64,000 bases of DNA. It comes from Cherax quadricarinatus. Lineage: Eukaryota > Arthropoda > Malacostraca > Decapoda > Parastacidae. This document shows, in pieces, positions 63,129 through 64,000 of the stretch; position 1 is the stretch's first letter; every line of letters begins with the position of its first letter. The stretch covers positions 46,016,788 to 46,080,787 of the forward strand of contig NC_091300.1 of assembly GCF_038502225.1 (NCBI RefSeq). The letters run 5' to 3'. Position numbers and translations under genes: made by a program. Below the pieces are notes generated by a model. That model saw only the letters and a list, made by a program, of their open reading frames with translations, was not told the origin of the DNA and did no database searches.

Positions 63129-63400
63129 ATAAAGATAACTAGATGTTGCACAAGTATCTTAATATTCAACATCTTACCAGAAGATATCAGAAACACAGCT
63201 GGAACAAGTGTAGAAGCCTTCAAGAGGAAACTGGACAAGTATCTTCACCAGGTGCCAGATCAACCAGGCTGTGATGGATATGTGGGGCACTGGGCCTCCA
63301 GCGGCAACAGCCTGGTTGATCAGGCAAGCACTGTACGAGCCTGGCCAGGCTCCAAGAGTAGTTGAACTCTCGAAACTCATCAAAGGTATATCAAAGGTAA

Positions 63401-63848
63401 AGGGTGGAGTGGAGTGGGCTTACCTGGCTGGCTACCATACCTCCCACACCAGACTTCCTACAAATACGACTCGACTCTTATCCTACATTAAAACTACAAA
63501 TATTTTAAGGTAAGTAATGGGCGTACTGTGTGTGTATTTTACTTTTTATTGTTTAATGCTTAGTTCTATTGTTAATTTGTCTGGCATTTATATGCATTTA
63601 TTAGTGGAAAAATGGCATTTCACTTTCCGGCAATGTCTGCTTTCCAGCGGTAGCCTGGAACCTAACCTGCCGTATAAGTGGGGCCCTACTGTTTAGTAAA
63701 TTTTTTTTTACTTGCAGTATTTTGTGTAATATCTTTTACACTTTTGTATCTAGTTTGTCATGTTGGATTTTTAATTTAACATATTTACAGTTAGAGAATG
63801 TTTTGCAACTGTTGTTGAACCCATTGTATAAATGTGAAATTCTTTCAG
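63401..63848. repeat. P5 right end and last part of BAG6 intron 2
   Basis: P sequence runs to 63691 (AACCTAACCTGCCGTATAAG). From 63692 the sequence is T-rich and looks unique, leading to the TTCTTTCAG acceptor at 63840-63848. No gene. Confidence 0.6.
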
Positions 63849-64000
63849 ATGTACATGAAAAGGTAGTGCATCTGGTGATGCGGGCCCCTCCTCAGGCAAA
63901 CAGTCGAAGTGGCAACGGAGGCGCGAGTTCTTCTGGCACTGGATCCCCTAATGGTCACCATCACCACCACCATCACCATCATCACCACCATCACCATCAC
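63849..64000 (+). CDS. BAG6: BAG6 third coding exon (partial, runs off the window)
   Basis: After acceptor TTCTTTCAG the exon starts in phase 1, so its first two bases complete the Asn codon from exon 2. It encodes VHEKVVHLVMRAPPQ, the last strand of the ubiquitin-like domain followed by the RAPPQ signature that ends this domain in BAG6 proteins. A Ser/Gly-rich linker (NSRSGNGGASSSGTGSPNG) follows and then a pure histidine run to the window edge. Vertebrate BAG6 also has a Gly/Ser/Pro-rich linker at this point, but a long histidine run is not a feature I know in it. The exon continues beyond 64000. Confidence 0.88.
63956..64000 (+). repeat. CAC/CAT histidine-codon repeat in BAG6
   Basis: At least 15 consecutive His codons are mixed CAC and CAT (no pure trinucleotide run). 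The tract is not closed within the window. Confidence 0.9.

Larger units (their letters stand above)
62838..63164. mobile_element. Palindromic retroelement H2 (Penelope-like)
   Basis: The inverted arms are centred near 63010, with CCTCAGCCTTGGAGGTG and CACCACTTCCAAGGCTGAGG closing the hairpin. It is flanked by the 11-bp direct repeat TTCAACATCTT (62827-62837 and 63165-63175) in the C-terminal coding part of LINE C3. Each arm has a hammerhead-like module of the same layout as in H1, but the flanking sequence is unrelated, so it is a second family. Confidence 0.65.
61561..63400 (+). pseudogene. LINE C copy C3, degenerate, split by palindrome H2
   Basis: RT blocks lie in order in several frames: KNYRPVALTSRIIKIFERAM (61648-61707), QHGFRAGRSCLSQLLNHYDR, motif A DVIYTDFAKVFDKCDH (61855-61902) and VPQGTVMAPLLFFTLIADID (near 62050). 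Next come SFAVDTKIS (62137-62160), where motif C reads FAVD instead of FADD, and the thumb FEYCSVLMAPFKAGEIS. The C-terminus LFNILPEDIRNTAG is cut by H2. Stops and shifts are common and motif C is mutated, so it is dead. Confidence 0.8.
54905..63691 (+). mobile_element. P-family element P5, left end missing, with nested insertions
   Basis: It begins inside the P sequence (TGTTTGTTTACATTCTCTGTG) and ends GTATAAGTGGGGCCCTACTG at 63691, beside TT rather than TA. Nested in it are Q, MITE S4, Tigger T8, LINE C3 and palindrome H2. Confidence 0.65.
29323..63848 (+). other. BAG6: BAG6 intron 2, 34.5 kb of nested transposons
   Basis: The donor GTAAGATAG is at 29323 and the acceptor TTCTTTCAG ends at 63848. 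Phase 1 is consistent on both sides. Only about 29323-29742 and 63692-63848 look free of repeats. All else belongs to the transposon stacks listed separately. Confidence 0.85.

Overview
This window is eukaryotic, almost certainly arthropod and most likely a decapod crustacean (crayfish- or lobster-like). The evidence is a spliced host gene with GT-AG introns, tRNA-derived SINEs, several LINE clades, pogo/Tigger-type DNA transposons, TTAA-flanked piggyBac-like elements and abundant simple repeats. The species call rests on my recognition of repeat families, not on a search. There is no operon, CRISPR array, rRNA or ordinary tRNA gene.

The one host gene is the 5' part of BAG6 (Bat3/Scythe) on the + strand. 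I place coding exons at 28527-28589, 29205-29322 and 63849 to beyond 64000. Spliced, they give the N-terminal ubiquitin-like domain and the start of the low-complexity linker, which runs into at least 15 consecutive histidines. The gap between exons 2 and 3 is a 34.5-kb intron made almost wholly of nested transposons.

Left of the gene (1-28508) is transposon-derived sequence. It holds a CR1-like LINE with CCCH zinc fingers in ORF1 (222-5235, minus, split by an RTE element), then a LINE A copy split by an L1/Tx1-like LINE (5426-9197). A 28-bp minisatellite (10660-11206) follows, then a tRNA-SINE split by a palindromic element (11231-12280). Next come a piggyBac-like element split by a LINE (13631-15578), three Tigger copies (15818-25627), and an old RTE copy (26130-28300) split by a multimeric tRNA-SINE array.

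The intron holds a stack of a TA-flanked family that I call P (ends CAGTAGGGCCCC). P1 (29743-40486) carries a nested P3, a Tigger split by an RTE, a MITE and LINE pieces. P2 (40493-52801) lies head-to-head with P1 and carries LINE A, an almost intact 5.5-kb LINE B and a nested pair of piggyBac-like elements. P4 and P5 fragments (53715-63691) carry another nest that includes a Tigger with one in-frame stop.

The most unusual signals are two palindromic retroelements, each flanked by an 11-13 bp target duplication (11329-12055 and 62838-63164). Their arms carry hammerhead-ribozyme-like modules whose stems I and II differ in sequence between the families yet stay paired. A SINE multimer (26367-27501) has a similar direct-plus-inverted layout and a 13-bp target duplication.
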